A stretch of DNA of 64,000 nt, taken from the NCBI GenBank assembly GCA_964019695.1, contig OZ026525.1:90243779-90307778 (forward strand). The letters run 5' to 3'. Source of the stretch: Loripinus fragilis. Taxonomy: Eukaryota; Mollusca; Bivalvia; Lucinida; Lucinidae. This document shows positions 43,282 through 55,167 of the stretch, one piece after another. The notes under the pieces are model-generated. The model made no database searches and had not been told where the DNA came from. It saw only the letters and a list, made by a program, of their open reading frames with translations. Positions within the stretch are counted from its first letter, which is position 1. Each line of letters starts with the position of its first letter. Both the position numbers and the translations under genes were made by a program.

Positions 43282-44420
43282 GTTATCAAAGATCAAACAA
43301 CTTAGATTGGAGGAGTCTGGTCAAGGCGTACAATTTTTGCCTATATCACAACTCATCCTATTGTGAAAAGGGCATGTTTTTAAGAGAGAAGTTTGCAGAG
43401 AAGTTGAGGTGGTCCAATATCGAGGGTAAATAAAGTATTCGCCATATTTGAGGAGCGTGACAGATAAATATGTTAGTATGGCCAGGAAATGCAATAAAGA
43501 CAAAATATTGCCTTTATATATTTCAAGTAGTCTCATTGGTGAGTACATTTTTGGCCTCCCGCTGCATACTTTGAAACAAACTTGGCTGAGGTTTTCTTGG
43601 TAAATACTACAAATATAATATCAAGGCTCTACGCCTAGTGTTTTGACAAGAAGAATTGTTTATTTTTTCCCTATATAGGCTTATGTAAAAAATTGACACA
43701 AAGGATGTAGCCACGGCCAATTATTGCCCCAAGGGTATAATTTGACCACATTTGTCTGCCAAATGGTACTTAATTACTAAAGGTCATGGATATAAGTGAG
43801 GTCAAAGTTTTTGCTGACATGTTGGTCTATACTTCTTTCTCTGTGAAATTATTTTTAATTTTGACCAGTGTTTCAGGAGTTGCTGTCTAAATATATTTCT
43901 CATCTAGAGCTCCAGAGACCCCTTTGTTGAGCAAAGTGGAACCATTTGTGCAAATTTGGTAGAGGGCATCACAAGGAACAATTCTTCGAACTGATTATGA
44001 ATTTTAACCAATGGTTCAGAAATAGATACCGTATGAAAGGCAATTCTTATCTAGAGCGTTTGTGCAGCTTTGATATTATGTATCATGGGTAACAATTCTG
44101 TGAAATGATTTTTAATTTGGACCAGTGGTTCAACTAGAAATGTTGTTTAAAGCTATTTTATCTATAGCTCCGGTGGCCACTTTGTTCAGCAGAGTAGAAT
44201 CATCTGTGCAATTATGGTAGAAGGTATCACGAAAACACAAGTGTGTGAAATTATTTTGAATTAGAACCAGAGAGTCAGGAGATGTTGTTTAAAGATTTCC
44301 TATTTAGAGGTCAGGGGGGGGGGGGCGGGGGTGCTTGTTATCGGAGGTGCTTAACTGTTTATGCAATTTCGGTAGAGGGCATAAGGGGGAACATTCATGT
44401 GATTTTTTTTAACTTTGGAC
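43282..44420. repeat. Diverged 130-150 bp tandem units from about 43790
   Basis: CTGTGAAATTATTTTTAAT-like text recurs near 43842, 43991, 44099, 44244 and 44397. It is accompanied by GACCAGTGGTTCA, AGATGTTGTTTAAAG, CTAGAGCTCC.G..CC and TTTGGTAGAGGGCATCAC. 43282-43790 before it has no recognised feature. A G-rich tract (GGGGGGGGGGGGCGGGGG) sits at 44313-44331. Confidence 0.65.
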
Positions 44421-44734
44421 TTGTGGTTTTAGATATATCATTTTAAAAAAAAGTTTGCAGACGACACATTCCGGACAATGCTCAATGGTCGAAGATCGAT
44501 CACAATACTTTACCTTAAACCTTAAGCTCAGGTGCCCTAAGAAGGGCATAATTTTGAAGATGATCTCCAAATTCGAACTTGACCTGTATTTAATGGTGTT
44601 TTACCCTTCTGTTAACTTTGAATGAAAGTGATGCATCCCTTCAAAAATTATTGATCACAGATAAAAACATGTGACAGCACGGGCAGCGATGACGTTACCC
44701 ACTGCCTTAATAGCATTGTTTCATTATGAACATG

Positions 44735-45105
44735 GCGACTGTATATCCACAATCAATTTCAGATTTTAAAACCAGTTTTGAGAGGAATGGTAAAAATCTA
44801 TTATGGTCTTAAATAACTGAACAAACTCTTAATAGAGAGGGTTCACTGTGTGAATGGATTGTAATAAGAAACGCGTTGTTTTTTTCTGAAAAACCTTAAC
44901 ATTGTGGTCACGTCAGAAAGTTTGTGATGCTCTCTGTATCCCCTTGTCGCAAATTGATTATTGTCTTGTTATGAGAGTTCATGTTGTCTCTTTCTGACAA
45001 TAATCAAGCAGATGTTGCTGAAGAATTTAACTCTACCTCAAAATATCTTGATGACTTGCTTTATATTGACAGTCCTTATTTTGAACTAATGGTACAAATA
45101 GAAAG
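44735..45105 (+). pseudogene. PLE reverse transcriptase, 5' piece of an interrupted copy
   Basis: Blocks ISDFKTSFERNGKNLLWS (44750-44805), an NREGSL-like segment, ALFFSEKP, and FNSTSKYLDDLLYIDSPYFELMVQI (about 45025-45100) are PLE RT pieces with the YLDD active site. The segment holding motif A is missing, as in the 6490-6815 copy. The downstream continuation of the same RT resumes at 46836, so the minus-strand PLE at 45106-46835 has inserted into it. The frame at 44981-45208 is therefore a chimera of two elements and not a protein. Confidence 0.78.
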
Positions 45106-46835
45106 TGAGAATAATCAGGAAATACCACAATCACAAACCGCAGACAACCCCATGGCACCGCGAGGAAAAGCCACTGAACCGTCACAATACACAAGGAAGT
45201 CAAATTAAGAATAGCAACCAGCTCTCTCTGCCCCATCAAGATAATTGCAAAACTATAATGGACATAAAGTAACGTACAACAAAACATAGAACAATTACAG
45301 GCTCCCACATTGGGACTAACAATAAACAAAAAGTCAACAACAACAGAAACACCGCCTTAGAACGGACAGCAGCCTAAGCCACTGGGGGCTTAAATGCATT
45401 TTACTGGTACCAAATCTTCGCCCTAGATTCTGCTGTTGTTGAAGTACAATAAATGTTAAGCTCGCATGGAGGCCATCTAACTAATGCAATGTATCATTAT
45501 GAAGAAATCTCTAATCAAATTAAAACACCATAATGAAACAAAGAAAAGGGCTCATGACTCACAGATAGTCAGAGCTAAAGAAACCTCAAGTGTAGCCACG
45601 GTGGGTCCAGTTACAGATAAGCATCAGGCACCAACCCACCGATTAAAGCTTTATGTCACCACCGACATAGAGTCTGAGGCCTGACCCACCGTTGTGCAAT
45701 TAAAGAGGAAACCATAGCTATAAACCGTGATTGGTTCGAATGACATCTGAGATATATCCAACATTTATATAACGTTTTACAATCTTTTTGAATTGGTCAC
45801 TAAAATTAGGTTTTCCTACAATTCGTTTGAATTTATAAACTAAATCACCATAAAATATAGGTTCTGATATGCCTTGTTGCAGAAGAGTTTTTTTTTAACC
45901 AAATGTTTTATTTAACAATTAACTCTGAGTGTTTGGGGTAGAATTTAGAAAATGCTTTTCGAATTTTATGATATCTATAACCTTGTTTTAATAACTTTGC
46001 AGTTAAAAAGAAGGTTCTGTTGTTGAAGTTATCAACATTAGAACACACTCTAGCAGAACGAATAAGCTAAGAAATATATACACCATATTAAGGGGAGCAA
46101 GGAACATCTACATCAAGAAATGGAAAGTTTTCTATTTCAAAATAAAAATCATCCCGTTTATCATAAATTTTAGAAGAAACTATGCCATTTGTATTGACAA
46201 GTTCAAGTCCAAAAACAGACCTTCAGTATCAAAATAATTCACCTTATTTAACTGAATTTCAGTAGGATATACCTGACCTACCATTTGTTAAAAATAAGGA
46301 TTATCAATATATTAAGTAATTTATCTAAATATCTGGAGGTGGAATTAAAAGCTTCAGTAATAACAGTTTGATTATTGTCTGACAGAGACAACATTAAGTC
46401 TCTCTTATAAAAACAAAAAAACAAATCTGCTACAAGAGGAGCACTACTAGTACCTATTGGAAAACCTACAATTTATCTATATAATTTCGAGCCAAATCTT
46501 ATAAATATATTGTCCAAAAGAAAAGGCAGAGCATCACAAATTTACTGACATGACCACAATTTATATCCTTTAGGTTGTTCAAAAGTATTTTTTTATCATT
46601 ACAAGCCAAATAAAGTGGACCCTCTCTGTTAACTGTTTGTTCAATTAATAAGGTTAGTTTTTATTTGATTAGATTATGAGGCAATACGGCATAGAGAGTT
46701 GAGAAAAAATATAGAAAATATAAAAATTATAAAAAATAGAGAGTAGAGAAAGTCTGATATATCCCACTGAATTTCGGTTAAATAAGGCATTTCCCTCAAA
46801 TACTGAAGAACCCTTTTTTGACTAAGACTTGTACA
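45106..46835 (-). pseudogene. Minus-strand PLE nested in the plus-strand PLE
   Basis: On the minus strand one reads LPHNLIK and NREGPLYLACND (about 46690-46590), DINCGHVSKFVMLCLFF, a degraded palm, GIVSSKIYDKRDDF, ENFPFLDVDVP, YGVYISQLIRSARVCSN, RTFFLTAKLLKQGYRYHKI and QGISEPIFYGDLVYKFKRIVG, in PLE order. The tail then runs to 45106, ending in the inverse of AATCAGGAAATACCACAATC. That end matches the plus-strand tail at 48300-48370 (tail type 2), differing from tail type 1. Several stops and frameshifts are present. No GIY-YIG domain is visible. The small frame 45484-45684 lies in the tail. Confidence 0.82.
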
Positions 46836-47142
46836 TTACAAATGGCATAGTACCCACTAAAATGTATGATACACGACATCATTTAATATTTAAATAGTTG
46901 ATTTTTCATTCCTTGATGAAAGTATTCCTCGCTCCCCTTCCTATGGTGTATACATTTCACAACTTATTCTTTTTGCAAAAATATGTTCCAATGAAAAATT
47001 GATGACTTCAACAACAGAAGCATTTTTTGACTTCTTGGTCACTAAAACAAGTTTATCGATACCATAAACTTCTTAAAGCATTTTTTCTAATTGTATTACC
47101 AACACTCTGAGTTGATTGTTAAATCAATATTTACTTAAATTA
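46836..47142 (+). pseudogene. Continuation of the interrupted plus-strand PLE RT
   Basis: VPTKMYDTRHHLIF, FLDESIPRSPSYGVYISQLILFAKICSNEK, then an LTKTSLSIP-like stretch: these are the blocks that follow YLDD in a PLE RT, so this is the missing half of 44735-45105. Confidence 0.75.
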
Positions 47143-47210
47143 AGCAAGAAGGCAAAGATCAGAACCAATGCAATCAAGTATAATACCTGACACAGGACAA
47201 GGCTCTTATG
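47143..47210 (-). mobile_element. Short inverted PLE tail fragment
   Basis: GGCAAAGATCAGAACCAATGC..ACCTGACACAGGAC is the last 65 bases of tail type 1 in minus orientation, sitting in the plus-strand PLE body between SKFK-like and QGL-like residues. Confidence 0.7.
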
Positions 47211-48370
47211 CAGCTATGCAAATCAGAGCGAATCTGTATTTAATAGCGATTGAGTTCATAAATTTAGAAGAATTGTTGAAAGCCCAATTTTAGTGATCAA
47301 TTTTAAAAGATTATTAAACGTTATAAAAGAGTGGGATACAACATGGATATCATGCGACAGTCTGCATGCCTGGTTGTTAACCCAATCGCGATTTTTCATG
47401 CAAACCAAACATCTATGGGTCTTGATCCAAATCTGAACTAAGAGTTAGGTTGGTGCACCGTGAAACCGGTTTAAGCCCTCCAGTAAACTATTTTTACGGA
47501 CCGTACCAAGGCGGTGCTTCTTCTGTGGATCATTTATGTCATTTCTGTCTTGCTTTCGTTATGCTTGCGTGCAGGTCGTTTTATTGATGCCTTGTGACCA
47601 TCTGCTGGGAGAGCTGACCTCTTGGCTCTCGTTTGTGATGTCTTATTGTGAAGTTTTCACTTTCCCATTTGGTATCCTGGGTCAGGTCTAGTGCTTAATT
47701 GTATCGATTCCCAATATTTGCCATTTTTCTTACGTTTATTGCTATGGTTTCTTCTTTTTTGCACGACGGTAGGTCAGGCCTCAGTTTCAATGACGGGCCT
47801 AACTAACATAAAGCTTTAATCCGTTGGTTGGTGCCTGATGCTTATCATTGGCTGGGCCCACCCTAGATCAACCTGAGTTTTTTTTTCGCTCTGACTATCT
47901 GTGAATTATGAGCCCTTTTCTTTGTCTCGTCATTATGTTTTAATTTGATTTGATTGTTTCTCAGTGATAACACATTGCATTAGTTAGGAAGCCACCATGC
48001 GGACTAAACAATTTTGTGTTTTAAATACAACATACTCTAGAGCGATGATTAGGCGCCAGTAAAATGCACTTAAGACCCGACAGCTTAGGCTGCTGGCTTA
48101 TCTAAGGCGGTGAGTCTGTTGTTATGGATCTATTGTTTGGTGTAATATTAATTGTTTGTAAAGGTTTTAGTGTTTGTCATTGTTTTGCTATGCATTACTT
48201 GGTGTTCTTTCTATCATCTTAGAAAGGGAGAGAGAGCTGGATGATTTGCCTTTATTGTCTTACTAATGTCTTGTTACTGTTAATATTCTGTGGCTCTTCC
48301 TCACGGTGTCGTGGGTTGGTCTGCAGTATGATTGTGGTATTTCCTGATCATACTCACTTACTTTTTGCTC
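47211..48370 (+). pseudogene. PLE 3' body and tail type 2, split by a tail-1 insertion
   Basis: EFINLEELL-like residues, an HYKRVGYN-like block and ACLVVNPIAIF complete the RT C-terminus. At 47398-47722 a tail-1 copy (CATGCAAACCAAACATC to GATTCCCAATATTTGCC) interrupts it, flanked by ATTTTTC on both sides (47391-47397 and 47723-47729). After it the frame and then the tail continue (GGTAGGTCAGGCCTCAG.., TTGGTTGGTGCCTGATGC.., ..GTATTTCCTGATCATACTC) to 48370, ending as tail type 2. 48371-48704 has nothing recognised. Confidence 0.78.
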
Positions 48371-48704
48371 ATAAAACGACGTATTTGTCTTAATTATTTG
48401 TTAAAACAGATTATATGAAATTTTGGAACACAAAGCAAGTTACAAGTAATATGTGCCACTGATTAATACAGGCATATGCAATCAAAATACCTTGCTATTA
48501 TTCATTTGTAAACCAAAAAAGAAAAAATCAACATGCTAAAATAATTTTTCTACTACAAATCAACAAAAAAAACAAAGTATTGGACAAAAAGTGTTTACTC
48601 AAACTTGATAATGTTTCCTGGACATTTAGCAAACGATATGTCGAAACTCTTTCAATTTGTCTCTTTTGATGTCTGCGTTATGTTTTTGTGTTTTAAGCTT
48701 TATT

Positions 48705-48804
48705 CACCAGCGCGTCAGCGCTGGTGATATACGTTAGTAAATTTCCATTGGGCGCGTGTTCGATTCGGGCCTGTTCCATTAGCAAGTTGCGGAAATGGAA
48801 CAGG
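48705..48804. repeat. Two adjacent hairpins
   Basis: CACCAGCGC-GTCA-GCGCTGGTG (48705-48726) is a perfect 9-bp-arm hairpin. CCTGTTCCATT (48770-48780) faces AATGGAACAGG (48794-48804) exactly. Confidence 0.8.
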
Positions 48805-49010
48805 TGTTAACTCCCCAACAGCAGTGTCTTTTACAGTTCTTTCTCAGACTCCCTGTCGACCAAGTTACTTCCAAAATTCCATCATTGCGTGAGCGATGTC
48901 GATATACTTTGGATACTGGATTACTTCTAAAAGCGAAAAGGCCTATTAGAGACCTTACCACTGAGCGAGAATCCCATTCAAACATGAGCCCTTCGGATAT
49001 TCTACACTAA
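48795..49010 (+). CDS. Small frame of unknown status, 71 codons
   Basis: From an ATG inside the second hairpin the frame runs 71 codons (MEQVLTPQQQCLLQFF..) to a TAA. It has balanced composition, no stop on the plus strand and no domain I know. The minus strand is open over the same stretch (48779-48985), which weakens the case. It is the only small plus frame in this part not explained by a repeat. Confidence 0.2.
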   Translation: MEQVLTPQQQCLLQFFLRLPVDQVTSKIPSLRERCRYTLDTGLLLKAKRPIRDLTTERESHSNMSPSDILH

Positions 49011-49226
49011 ATGTGACGAAATTTCTTGATGTAGATGGGTCAGTTTCAATATGCCCCCTGGGCATTATGTGCATTGACTTCGATTAAGGAATACGTTGAA
49101 TGACATAATGCATACTGCTGGGGAGAGGGTTAACTAAACAATTATTCAGGGTGTTCATGAGCAGATTCTTACTGGAATATGCATATTTCCTGTCTTTTAT
49201 TTGCCCCAAATGGATCACCTATCAAG

Positions 49227-49519
49227 TGCGGATCCAGAGGGGGGACAGGGGGTCTGGACCTCCCCTCTAAAATTACAAAAATAAAGTGTTTCTTAGCAAT
49301 ACTGGTCCAGATCCCCTATAAATCACAAAGCTTTCAAGCCAGCATTCAATGTTAAGCCATTATCGGCACGCCTGCGAAACACCATTTAAATGGCGTTTCG
49401 CTGTCGGGCCGATGATGGTCTGCCTTATAGTGGTATTTGGATCCTCTTTCCCATCATCAACTAAAAAAAACGCTGTCAAAGTTGGACCCCCTTTGATAAA
49501 ATGTTCTGGATCCGAGCAT
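49227..49519. mobile_element. GC-rich foldback element, copy 2
   Basis: GTGCGGATCCAGAGGGGGG opens and TTCTGGATCCGAGCATG closes it, as in 24675-24978, with GGTCTGGACC and GGACCCCC inside. Element P1 copy 2 (49357-49418, CCATTATCGG to CCGATGATGG) is nested in the middle. The 105-codon frame at 49349-49666 crosses the boundary and is not a gene. Confidence 0.75.
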
Positions 49520-49794
49520 GCCTATGTACAAATCGTTAACAAAAACAAAAACAAAAAATACTCAGAGCTTGAAGCCCATGAAACACTGAAAAGAATGGCT
49601 TCAGCAAATGCAATAAACTGCCACCGGAATTTTTTTGCCAAACCAGTTTTTGGCAAAATGACCTAGTACTTTTAGTTGACATAGAAAGCTAAAGTGACTT
49701 ATTTCCAGTATAATAGACCCTACTGATGAAATTCTATAGGTTTTTGGCTTAAAATCTGTAATGACCTAGAAATTATTCCACGACAAATGTCAAA

Positions 49795-50205
49795 ATCCCC
49801 GCGGGGATTCGCAAATCCCCGCGGGGAAAATATTTCCCCGCGGGGATTTTTCACCATCCCCGCGGGGATTTTTTCCCCGTGCGAAAAATTTCCCCGCGGG
49901 GATTTTCGAAAATTCTAAAACTCATCTTTTCATTCAAATATCACAAGATCTCATGTTAATGGTGTGTAAAAATGAATGTCCACCAGTAATAACAATTTTT
50001 CATTTTTCCCCGCGGGGATTTTTTTAGAAACATCTGTTTAAGGGTTTAAAATCAAGCTTAGGTTCACTCTTGCAATCTGTTTGACACATTTGAGTATGTT
50101 TCAAGTATATATTAACATTTTTATTTTCCCCATGGGGAAAAATCCCCGCGGGGATATTTCCCCACAGGAATTTTTCCCCGCAGGGATTTTTCCCCATGGG
50201 GATTT
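49795..50205. repeat. Cluster of CCCCGCGGGG palindromes
   Basis: At least seven exact CCCCGCGGGG decamers, usually embedded in AAATCCCCGCGGGGATTT. There are near variants (CCCCATGGGG twice, CCCCACAGG, CCCCGCAGGG). Spacing is irregular (about 15-110 bp). Flanks are AT-rich. Frames through it (50024-50224, 50081-50323) encode a low-complexity Gly/Pro/Lys peptide and are not genes. Confidence 0.9.
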
Positions 50206-51948
50206 TTTTCTGCATAGTATTCATCTTTGGAGGATTTTATTCAATGGCAAAGTATTTTTTCTGCATTCATTCACATTTATATTGTATATGGTATGGATCC
50301 AGCTCAGTTGCTGCATGTTGTAGTGAAGCAAGCGGGTAAACTGTATTTTAGATTTACTTGGTCACAAACCCAAAGACAGTTTTTCACATTATGCTGCCCA
50401 TATACCTGTATTCACAGTAAAGCTGCACCTGTTAGGGCCACCTGCTTGTTCCATCTCTTAATTCACTTTGCAAAGAGTTTAGATCCAGATCAGGCCCTAC
50501 ATCTCAGATACAGATTACAGGATCAGGATCCAAGCTGTTTGATATTGTGGTGTGTTTTTTCTGACTTTGCTTGGGCATAGTAATAAAACTAATGTTGTTA
50601 ATATCAGCTAATAAAAATAAAACATTTGTCTACTTTAACAGTTTTTGTTAAATAGTTGAGAGGTAATATGATTTTAGCATTTGTGTTGTCTGCTGATTCT
50701 TCATGATTTAACTACTTCAAAACAAATTCAGTCAATATCAACAGAATGACAAACAGTTGGATTCCGACTTTGTCTTAAGGGATAATTAGTAGGTTTGTTT
50801 TGACATGCACAGTTAAACAAACCGTGCCTCCTTAAAGCAGTAACTGTTTGAATCTAGATCAGGCCCAACAATGTGTTAGACCGGATCTTGGTCCAAATTG
50901 TTTGCTTAATATTTTGTTTATCAGCAGACAACATTAGCGGATAAAAGGTCGGAGAGGCAATATGCATATGACTTAATTACTGGCAATATGACAGAGTACT
51001 GGGCCGACTAGATTAGTACTCTATGTGCCAGAACAACCACCAAAAACAAGTAAAACTGGACACTTTGGAGTACTCCACAATAAATCAAGTTATACAAATA
51101 TTTACACCCATGTAGGCAGTGCTCCACCATCTTGTTTTGGAACTAAAAAATCACCACCCTTTACCACCTGACCGCCCCCGCCCCCCTTCTTTTTTCTTTA
51201 GACACTTGCTCAATCAATACTGATCATTACGCAAATTTTAGAATTTTGAGAAAAAAGAAAATATAATCTGTTGGCTGTGCTTTTTACTAATTTAGGAGTG
51301 CCCTAAACTCCCCAGTGGTCTGGGAATTGACCACAGAAGGAGAAAAAACTATTCCACTGTGGAATAGTCTGTGGAAAAAAAACACGATAAAAGTTCTTCT
51401 TTAATTACTGTAAAACGCCATGCGATGGTTCTAAGCTTTTTTTAAAAGCTAACCTTGTGCACTGAATTTTGTAATCGCGCATGCGCGAAAAAGATTGTTT
51501 TGCTTATTAGATAATCATACTCGAGTTGCACTAAAAAAGCTCATACACCAATAGATAGTTTATCAAATTTGTCTACCTCTGACAAATAACTTCCTTATGC
51601 CGAATCAGATAACCGTATTATTGCATTTTCCTTAGCATTTCTCGACAAGCATTGTCCCCAGACTAAGATGCAAACACACATTGATTTCCTATGGAGATTT
51701 CATTGATAAAATCAAGCTTTGCAATTTGATGAAAATCCCACTTTTCAAAATTAATTTTCTAAACGATCAAAATACACCTGTGATAAGTCATTGACATTTC
51801 TTGTTGTCGCATGTCTAGACTACCATTTCGTGAAGTTGGCCAGACTTCCATTTCGTGCAGTTGAACTTGGTTGGTATTGTATTTCTGAATGGCTACACAA
51901 TGTGAGATTTCAGTTCAAATATGTAAACTGAAAAAATGTGTCCCATGC
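50206..51948. other. 1.7 kb with no gene; H1 copies 5 and 6; one palindrome
   Basis: H1 hairpins lie at 50476-50540 and 50842-50904. A 21-bp palindrome ACTATTCCAC-T-GTGGAATAGT is at 51349-51369. The plus frame 50227-50580 (117 codons) includes an H1 copy (LDPDQALHL-type residues) and is not supported as coding. Confidence 0.55.
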
Positions 51949-52038
51949 CACATTTAAATTGCTTTCATGTCTTTCCTTGTGACAACAACCGTAAAAACTT
52001 TACCGTTATACATTAACCATTCTTTGAACATCCAGATA

Positions 52039-52276
52039 TGAGCCGTGACATGTGCTTTCCAACAATGTGACATTTTGACAAGTATAGACTCAGACGAGCC
52101 TATCCAATCTCCTGTTAAGCTTAAAAACTCCAAATGCTGTTCAGTCAGTAGCTTACAGTTATAGAATATTCAAACGACTAGCAAAGGCTCCGATCAGACT
52201 GCCTGTATGCGCAGACTGGTCTGAGCCTTTGCTGGTTGCACATACCACATTGTTGGAAATTTCATGTCGCGGCTCA
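52039..52276. mobile_element. MITE family M1, copy 3, with TA target duplication
   Basis: The termini TGAGCCGTGACATG and the inverse of CATGTCGCGGCTCA are inverted repeats. TA flanks both sides (52037-52038 and 52277-52278). Locus A reads CAGATACACTTTC without it. Length 238 bp. Inner words CAAAGGCTCCGATCAGACTG and CAGACTGGTCTGAGCCTTTG form a second inner hairpin. Confidence 0.92.
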
Positions 52277-52889
52277 TAATATTTGCTTCACTGGATTGCT
52301 TCAGTTTGTATAGATGTCAAGCAATTCAGGTGAAGCGTTTTCACTTTTGTCTAGTATATTATTCACAGAAGTAATAAAGTCTGATTATAAAATTATCACT
52401 TTATGGGCCGATCACTCATTCATGATTTTACTAAACAAGTGATAAACAAGTTTGCTACTATGGCAGATGTAATGTGTACTGCAATACACGGGGTACCCTG
52501 ACCAACCTAAGGGTGCCAATATGGGAGAGAAACCACCATACACAATGTTAGCGACAACAAAACACAAAACAATTGAGAACAAAATTGCCGCCCAAAAACG
52601 AGACAGCAACCCGTGAGGGAGATAACTACCATTTATAACGGTAGCAGCGGAACGCAAAAATATCAAAAACAGAATTGACGCCTAAGGAACAGACAGAGGG
52701 TGTGAGGGAAAAACAACCATAAACAAATGTAGCAGCAAAACATATAACTATAGAAGAGCTGCCTTAAGACGGACAGTCACGGCAGCCACCGAATTGTGAG
52801 CGAGAAACTACCATTTACAATAATAGCAACAAAAGCAAAACAATCTCAAACACAACTGCCACCTTTTAATGGACAGTAACAGCATCCAC

Positions 52890-54412
52890 AGGGATGTGAG
52901 GGAAACACTAGCATACATTATATTTTCAGCAAAACAACATAACTGCTGCCTTAGAACGAACAGTAACGGTAGCTGCAGGAGCGTGGAGATTTAATCAGCA
53001 TTCATAATTGTAGCAGCATAACAACTTAACTGCTGCCTTAGAATGGATGGGAATGTTAGCCGCCCAGTGGTGAGTATGAAACCAGCATACACAATGCTAG
53101 AAGCAGACAACAGACTGCTGCCTTAGAACGGACAGTAACGGTAGTGGCTGGGCGTGAGGATGAAACCAGCATACACTATGGTAGCAGCAATACAACAAAA
53201 CTGCTGCCTTAGAAAAGACAGTAACTGTAGCCGCCTTGGCATGAGGATGAAACCAGCATACATAATGGTAAACACAAAACAACATAACTGCTGCCTTAGA
53301 ACGGACAGTAACAGTAGCCGCCTTGGCATGAGGATGAAACCAGCATACACAATGGTAGCAGCAAAACAAGATAACTGCTGCCTTAGAACGGACAGTAACG
53401 GTAGCCGTCTTGACATGAGGATGAAACCAGCATACATAATGGTAAACACAAAACAACATAACTGCTGCCTTAGAACGGACAGTAACAGTAGCCGCCTTGG
53501 CATGAGGATGAAACCAGCATACACAATGGAAGCAGCAAAACAACAAATCTGCTGCCTTAGAACGGACAGTAACGGTAGCCGCCTTGGCATGAGGATGAAA
53601 CCAGCATACATAATGGTAAGCACAAAACAACATAACTGCTGCCTTTGAACGGGCAGTAACAGAAGCCGCCTTGGCATGAGGATGAAACCAGCATACACAA
53701 TTGGAAGCAGCAAAACAACATAACTGCTGCCTTAGAACGGACAGTAACAGTAGCCGCGATGTCGTGAGGATGAAACCATCATACACAATGGTAGCAGCAA
53801 AACAACATAACTGCTGCCTTAGAACGGATAGTAACGGTAGCCGCCTTGGCATGAGGATGAAACCAGCATACACAATGGTAGCAGCAAAACAACATAACTG
53901 CTGCCTTAAAATTGACAGTATTAGTAGCCGCCATGGCGTGAAGTTGAAACCAGCATACACAATGGTAGCAGCAAAACAACATAACTGCTGCCTTAAAACG
54001 GACAGTAACAGTAGCCGCCATGGCGTGAAGATTAGACCAGCATACACAATTGTAGCAGCAAAACAACATAACTGCTGCCTTAAAACGGACAGTAACAGTA
54101 GCCGCCATGGCGTGAAGATGAAACCAGCATACACAATGGTAGCAGCAAAACAACATAACTGCTGCCTTAAAACGGACAGTAACGGTAGCCGCCATGGCGG
54201 GAAGATGAAACCAGCATACACAATGGTAGCAGCAAAACAACATAACTGCTGCCTTAAAACGGACAGTAACAGTAGCCGCCATGGCATGAGGATGAGACCA
54301 GCATACACAATGGTAGCAGCAAAACAACATAACTGCTGCCTTAAAACGGACAGTAACAGTAGCCGCGATGTCGTGAAGATGAAACCAGCATACACAATGG
54401 TAGCAGCAAAAC
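52890..54412. repeat. 87-bp satellite array in locus B, about 17 units
   Basis: Monomers ACGGACAGTAACGGTAGCC..GATGAAACCAGCATACACA..GGTAGCAGCAAAACAACA..CTGCTGCCTTAGA are 87 bp. Between 53230 and 53700 monomers with GGTAAACACAAAACAAC alternate with GGTAGCAGC monomers, a 174-bp higher-order unit. From 53880 to 54390 copies are nearly identical. Since 87 is 29 codons, open frames of up to 432 codons exist on both strands (53097-54395, 53123-53713, 53779-54414 minus; 53154-53648, 53701-54471 plus). They are a consequence of the period. Confidence 0.95.
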
Positions 54413-54728
54413 ATCAGAACTTGTATACAACTAGCTTAAATGCTAGAAAATTACTGTTTCAAAGTGTTTGAAAAATCTGTATGATCCCATGAAAGATATG
54501 AGAGTTGGCTTTCAAAGTGTGTCCTATAATACGACAAGGTCAGATAGTGACAAACTGAAATATTACTCATGTGTTAAAATGTTGGCTTTGTAAGCAAGAG
54601 GTCCCTAATTTGATCCCCATTAGAATATCTAATTTATTTTTTCGCTTTTTTTCGTCTTTTTATTATTATTTTAATAACAATGATAGGCCCTAGGTTCATT
54701 GAAATCTAATTCAATTTTCTGAATCCAA

Positions 54729-54774
<46 letters not shown>

Positions 54775-54775
54775 G
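54729..54775. repeat. (ATT)n microsatellite
   Basis: About 47 bases of ATT, paralogous to 10683-10735. Confidence 0.93.
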
Positions 54776-54953
54776 AGAATAGCAAATGAGCAGTTAAAGT
54801 GTTTAAAGTTGATAGTTTTGGTCATTTATCTTAGCATAATTTGAATCTTTTATGAGTATGTTGATCCTAGGTGTGAACATTTTGCAGAATGCCTTCAATG
54901 GTCTTCAATGGGTCAATTCACTGATCAAACACTACTGTCTATGTAAAGTAAGT

Positions 54954-55167
54954 AAGGGTGCAAAGATCAGGAATCAATAAAATCAAGTACCACACCTGAC
55001 CCAGGGTACCAAAGGGAAAGTGACAAGCTTACAGTACGCCACCACAAACGAGAGTCAAGAGGCCAGCAGGTGATCACAAGGCACAAATAAACAGACGCGC
55101 ACAAAGGCATAACAAACATTAGATAGAATAAACATAAATGATCCACAAAAGAAATACCGCCTTAGAA
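54954..55167 (-). mobile_element. 5'-truncated PLE tail in locus B
   Basis: AAGGGTGCAAAGATCAGG to GAAATACCGCCTTAG is the minus-strand tail type 1, about 210 bp. Locus A reads straight through (ATGTAAAAAACTATTGTTGAG), so this is a private insertion. Target duplication is unclear. Confidence 0.85.

Noticed and set aside
44981..45208. 75-codon ORF as a gene
   Set aside because: First half is PLE RT (YLDDL), second half is the tail of a second PLE in opposite orientation; a chimera.
50024..50323. ORFs with repeated GKNPCGEK-like residues
   Set aside because: Translation of the CCCCGCGGGG palindrome cluster.
53097..54395. 432-codon minus-strand ORF and companion ORFs on both strands at 53.1-54.5 kb
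   Set aside because: The 87-bp satellite is exactly 29 codons, so several frames stay open by period alone; no start, domain or codon bias supports a protein.
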